DNA from: Opitutia bacterium
Lineage (GTDB): Bacteria > Verrucomicrobiota > Verrucomicrobiia > Opitutales > Opitutaceae
Assembly (NCBI GenBank): GCA_947474365.1
Contig: CANJIU010000103.1
Location: 1-35,275, forward strand
Length of the DNA: 35,275 nucleotides
Direction of reading: 5' to 3'
Below are positions 32,279 through 35,275 of this stretch, one piece after another. A program made the translations under genes and the position numbers. Each line of letters opens with the position of its first letter. Position 1 is the stretch's first letter. Below the pieces are notes generated by a model. It searched no databases and was not told the DNA's origin. It saw only the letters and a program-made list of their open reading frames with translations.

Positions 32279-34041
32279 GCCTGAAGCTTTCCCGCCGCCA
32301 ATACGCCGAAATGTTCGGCCCCACCGTCGGTGACCGCGTCCGCCTCGCCGACACTGAACTCTTCGTCCAAGTTGAACGCGATCTCATCGCCGAAGGCGGA
32401 GGTTACGGCAATGAAATCAAGTTCGGCGGCGGCAAGGTCATCCGCGACGGCATGGGCCAGTCTCCCACTGCCCTCGACGCCGACTGCCTCGATCTCGTCA
32501 TCACCAACGCGCTGATCCTCGATCCCCTCCTCGGCATCATCAAGGCCGACATCGGCATCAAACAGGGTCTGATCGTCGGCATCGGCCACGCTGGCAATCC
32601 CGGCATCCAGTCCGGACTTGGTTCCGTTTATCCCGATCCGCGCACGAAGAAGAAGAACCCGATGATCGTCGGCGCCGCGACCGAGGTGCTCGCCGGCGAA
32701 GGTTGCATCGTCACCGCCGGCGGCATCGACACCCACATCCACTTCATCTGCCCGCAGCAGATCGACGAGGCGATCAGCGCCGGCATCACCACCATGCTCG
32801 GAGGCGGCACCGGACCGGCCACGGGTACGTTTGCCACCACCTGCACACCCGGACGCTGGAACATGCATCGCATGCTTGAGGCCGCCGAGGCCTACCCGAT
32901 GAACCTCGGGTTTCTCGGCAAGGGCAATTGCGGAACGCCCGCTCCACTCCGCGAACAGGTGCTCGCCGGCGCCATCGGCCTGAAACTCCACGAGGACTGG
33001 GGCACCACCCCGGCCGCGATCGACGTGTGCCTCGGGGTCGCCGACGAATTTGACGTCCAGGTCGCCATTCACACCGACACACTCAACGAGTCCGGGTTCG
33101 TTGATGACTCGATCCGCGCGTTCAAGGGACGCACGATTCACACGTTTCACTCCGAAGGTGCCGGCGGCGGCCACGCGCCCGACATCATCCGCGTCTGTGG
33201 CGAGGCCAACGTCCTGCCCTCCTCGACCAATCCGACGCGTCCTTTCACCGTCAATACGATCGACGAGCATCTCGACATGCTCATGGTCTGTCATCACCTC
33301 GACTCAAAGATCCCGGAGGACGTCGCCTTCGCGGAGTCTCGCATCCGCCCCGAAACAATCGCCGCCGAGGACTGCCTCCACGATCTCGGGGCGATTTCGA
33401 TGATGTCATCGGATTCGCAGGCGATGGGCCGCATCGGCGAGGTCATCATCCGCACGTGGCAGACGGCGCACAAGATGAAGACCCAGTTCGGCGCGCTCTC
33501 CGGCCCGTCGCATCCGGCCGCCGACAATTTCCGCGCGCTCCGCTACCTCGCGAAATACACCATCAACCCGGCCATTGCTCACGGGATCTCGCACATCGTC
33601 GGTTCGCTTGAGGTCGGGAAACTCGCGGACATCGTTGTCTTCAAACCCGCGCTCTTCGGCGTGAAGCCCGAACTCGTCCTCAAGGGCGGCTTCATCGCCT
33701 GGGCCAACATGGGCGATCCCAACGCCTCGATTCCCACTCCGCAGCCGACGTTTTATCGCCCGCAATTCGGCGCCGCCGGCAAGGCTCTCGCCTCGACCAA
33801 CGTCACCTTCGTCAGTGAGGCCTCGCTCAAAAAGGGCAAGCTCCGCGAACTCGGCCTTGCCCGCCGGCTCGAGCCCGTGAAGCGCTGCCGCAAAATCGGC
33901 AAACGCGACATGGTGCTCAACGACGCGCTCCCGAAAATCGAGGTCGATCCCGAGACGTACACCGTCAAGGCCGACGGCCGCATCCTCACCTGCGAACCCG
34001 CGAAGGTGCTGCCGATGGCGCAGCGGTATTTCTTGTTCTGA
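32275..34041 (+). CDS. ureC: Urease subunit alpha (catalytic)
   Basis: A 588-residue catalytic subunit of urease. All active-site residues line up with Klebsiella urease with an offset of 20. The nickel ligands are His154 and His156 (DTHIH), the carbamylated Lys237 (GLKLHEDW), His266 (IHTDTLNE), His292 (HTFHSEG) and Asp380 (SSDSQAMG). Cys339 and His340 (CHHLD) are in the mobile flap. It is longer than the usual ~570, mainly because of an insert near residues 113-128 (with PDPRTKKKNP) before VGAATEVLAGEG, and a few extra residues near IAEGGGYGNE. The start overlaps ureB by 4 bp. It should be active if nickel is loaded. Confidence 0.98.
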   Translation: MSLKLSRRQYAEMFGPTVGDRVRLADTELFVQVERDLIAEGGGYGNEIKFGGGKVIRDGMGQSPTALDADCLDLVITNALILDPLLGIIKADIGIKQGLIVGIGHAGNPGIQSGLGSVYPDPRTKKKNPMIVGAATEVLAGEGCIVTAGGIDTHIHFICPQQIDEAISAGITTMLGGGTGPATGTFATTCTPGRWNMHRMLEAAEAYPMNLGFLGKGNCGTPAPLREQVLAGAIGLKLHEDWGTTPAAIDVCLGVADEFDVQVAIHTDTLNESGFVDDSIRAFKGRTIHTFHSEGAGGGHAPDIIRVCGEANVLPSSTNPTRPFTVNTIDEHLDMLMVCHHLDSKIPEDVAFAESRIRPETIAAEDCLHDLGAISMMSSDSQAMGRIGEVIIRTWQTAHKMKTQFGALSGPSHPAADNFRALRYLAKYTINPAIAHGISHIVGSLEVGKLADIVVFKPALFGVKPELVLKGGFIAWANMGDPNASIPTPQPTFYRPQFGAAGKALASTNVTFVSEASLKKGKLRELGLARRLEPVKRCRKIGKRDMVLNDALPKIEVDPETYTVKADGRILTCEPAKVLPMAQRYFLF

Positions 34042-34066
34042 ACCCGAGCGCCGGTTTCGATGATTC

Positions 34067-34528
34067 ATGCAGCTCGTTTCCGGTCCCCTTGCATCGGCAG
34101 ATTTCGCACTCCCTGAAACCACGCTGCACGTCGATCGCCACACCCTCGCGAAACGACGCTGGCGTGGGGTCGCCACCGATGGAATGGAATTTGGTTTCGA
34201 ACTCGAGGCGCCGCTGAAGCCCGGCGAAACCGTGTTCCAATCCGCCACGGCGCGCTACGTCATCGCTCAAATCCCAGAGGCGGTAATCGCAGTTTCACTC
34301 GACGTCGCTCCTTCGGCCGCCGCCGGTATCGGCTGGGCCATCGGCAACCTGCACCTCGAACTTTCGGCTGAAGCGTCTCGTCTGATCGCAGCCGACGAGC
34401 CCGCCGTGCGGCAATTGCTCGACCGCCTGAAGGTGAACTACAAACCCACCACGGCCGTATTCCGCCCCGGGCGTTTCGTCCGCGGATCCCAGGCAACGCA
34501 TGACCTCGGCCCCAGCCACCAACACTGA
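34067..34528 (+). CDS. ureE: Urease accessory protein UreE (nickel chaperone)
   Basis: A 153-residue UreE-type metallochaperone, which brings nickel to the urease assembly complex. The N-terminal part fits the peptide-binding domain (LTLHVDRH-like segment, KRRWRGVATDGMEFGFELEAPL). The C-terminal metal-binding domain has IGWAIGNLHLEL and ends FRPGRFVRGSQATHDLGPSHQH. The conserved inner nickel-site region is present, but the long His-rich tail of Klebsiella UreE is absent, leaving only HQH. It starts 25 bp after ureC, and its last 29 bases overlap the start of ureF. Confidence 0.9.
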   Translation: MQLVSGPLASADFALPETTLHVDRHTLAKRRWRGVATDGMEFGFELEAPLKPGETVFQSATARYVIAQIPEAVIAVSLDVAPSAAAGIGWAIGNLHLELSAEASRLIAADEPAVRQLLDRLKVNYKPTTAVFRPGRFVRGSQATHDLGPSHQH

Positions 34529-35213
34529 CGCCGCGTGGCTTCTCGGCCTGTTGCAGGCCGGCGACTCCTTTTATCCGACCGGCAGCTACGCGCACTCGTT
34601 CGGACTCGAAGGCTTGGTGCAGGCCGGCGTGGTTCGCGATCGCGACAGCCTGCGTCAGTATATTTTTTTATCTGTCGTTCCGACACTTCGTCACGTCGAT
34701 TTGCCGATTGCCGCTCACTCCTGGCGCGCGTTGGCCATTACCGACTGGCAGAAGGTGGGCGAACTTTGTGTTCTTTCGTCCGCGCTCAAGACCGCACGCG
34801 AGGCCCGGCTCGCCTCGGAGAACATCGGACGGCAGCGCGCGGAGCTCGCCGCCACTTTGCACGCCTCGCCGTTGGCTCAGGAATTCCTGCGCCGCGCGGC
34901 GGAGAGTGGGTGGCCGTATTCATCCCCCGTTTCGGCGGCGCTTGAGGGCCGCGTGCTCGGCGCACCGCTCCCAGCGGTGCTCGCCAGCGTCACCTACGCC
35001 GCACTCGGATCGCTCCTCGCAGCCGCGATGAAGATTCTCCGCCTCGGACAAAACGGCGCCCAGTCACTCCTCACCGAGGCGCTCGCCGCAGCGGCGCAAC
35101 TGCTGCCGGTAGTCGAAACGACCACCATGGAGGAAATCGGTTGGTTCAACCCCTGGCTCGACATCGCGTCCACCCGCCACGAAACCGCGGACGCCCGGAT
35201 GTTTATTTCATGA
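34500..35213 (+). CDS. ureF: Urease accessory protein UreF
   Basis: A 237-residue UreF protein, all-helical, which with UreG and UreD/H forms the GTP-dependent complex that activates urease. Family hallmarks include LLQAGDSFYPTGSYAHSFGLE near the N-terminus and KTAREARLASENIGRQR in the middle. It overlaps ureE by 29 bp, which suggests coupled translation. The next genes (ureG and ureD/H expected) lie outside the window, beyond a heptamer repeat that begins just after its stop. Confidence 0.95.
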   Translation: MTSAPATNTDAAWLLGLLQAGDSFYPTGSYAHSFGLEGLVQAGVVRDRDSLRQYIFLSVVPTLRHVDLPIAAHSWRALAITDWQKVGELCVLSSALKTAREARLASENIGRQRAELAATLHASPLAQEFLRRAAESGWPYSSPVSAALEGRVLGAPLPAVLASVTYAALGSLLAAAMKILRLGQNGAQSLLTEALAAAAQLLPVVETTTMEEIGWFNPWLDIASTRHETADARMFIS

Positions 35214-35218
35214 CAGGA

Positions 35219-35275
35219 GCGAGTAGTGCGTAGCGGGTAGCGAGCATATCAAATTGCCGATTTCCTACTCGCTAC
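35219..35275. repeat. Second heptamer hairpin element (GTAGCGA type), cut by window end
   Basis: Units GTAGTGC, GTAGCGG and GTAGCGA (35223-35243, preceded by a partial unit GCGA) are followed by GCATATC, an AAATT-containing loop, TTTCCTAC and the first complement heptamer TCGCTAC (35269-35275). The GCATATC and TTCCTACTCGCTAC parts are identical to those of the element at 31479-31568, so both belong to one dispersed family. The rest of the right arm is beyond the window. Confidence 0.83.

Overview
The window looks like a chromosomal segment of a GC-rich Gram-negative member of Verrucomicrobia, most likely the Opitutaceae. This rests on recognisable protein styles rather than a marker gene. It encodes a TonB-dependent receptor, outer-membrane porins, lipoproteins, a LacI regulator of the type common in that family, GH95 and heparinase-like enzymes, and a TPR/GT-C-like membrane protein. 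I see no rRNA, tRNA, CRISPR array, phage gene or insertion sequence. Almost no start codon has a Shine-Dalgarno sequence in front of it, and several genes are joined by ATGA stop/start overlaps.

Positions 1-23255 hold a carbohydrate-flavoured accessory region. On the minus strand, a Gfo/Idh/MocA oxidoreductase is followed by an unrecognised, possibly mutarotase-like protein (2429-158). On the plus strand come an enoyl-CoA hydratase-like protein, a glycerate kinase, a NamZ-type (DUF1343) lipoprotein, a LacI regulator, a sodium:solute symporter and a TPR membrane protein (2625-11023). A large TonB-dependent receptor runs on the minus strand (14083-11045). It diverges from a plus-strand run of mannose-6-phosphate isomerase, 2-hydroxyacid dehydrogenase and heparinase II/III-like enzyme (14259-18633). 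A compact minus-strand trio follows: a LapA-like membrane protein, a glycoside-hydrolase-like protein whose apparent catalytic positions are altered, and a YbaY-like lipoprotein (20636-18652). A secreted GH95 enzyme closes the region.

Positions 23390-35275 form a nitrogen module. Two divergent outer-membrane porin genes share a short intergenic region with two back-to-back sigma-54-type promoter motifs. Downstream are the full urea ABC transporter urtABCDE and the urease genes ureA, ureB, ureC, ureE and ureF; the window ends before any ureG or ureD. The likely flow is urea entry through a porin, capture by UrtA, import by UrtBCDE, and hydrolysis by UreABC with nickel loading aided by UreE and UreF. 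A good intrinsic terminator between urtA and urtB probably raises urtA expression relative to the membrane components.

The most unusual structure not explained by genes is a set of 7-bp-period repeat elements placed at junctions of the urt/ure cluster (before urtD, between urtE and ureA, at the ureB/ureC junction, and after ureF). Two of these are related long hairpin elements. A similar degenerate element precedes the heparinase gene.
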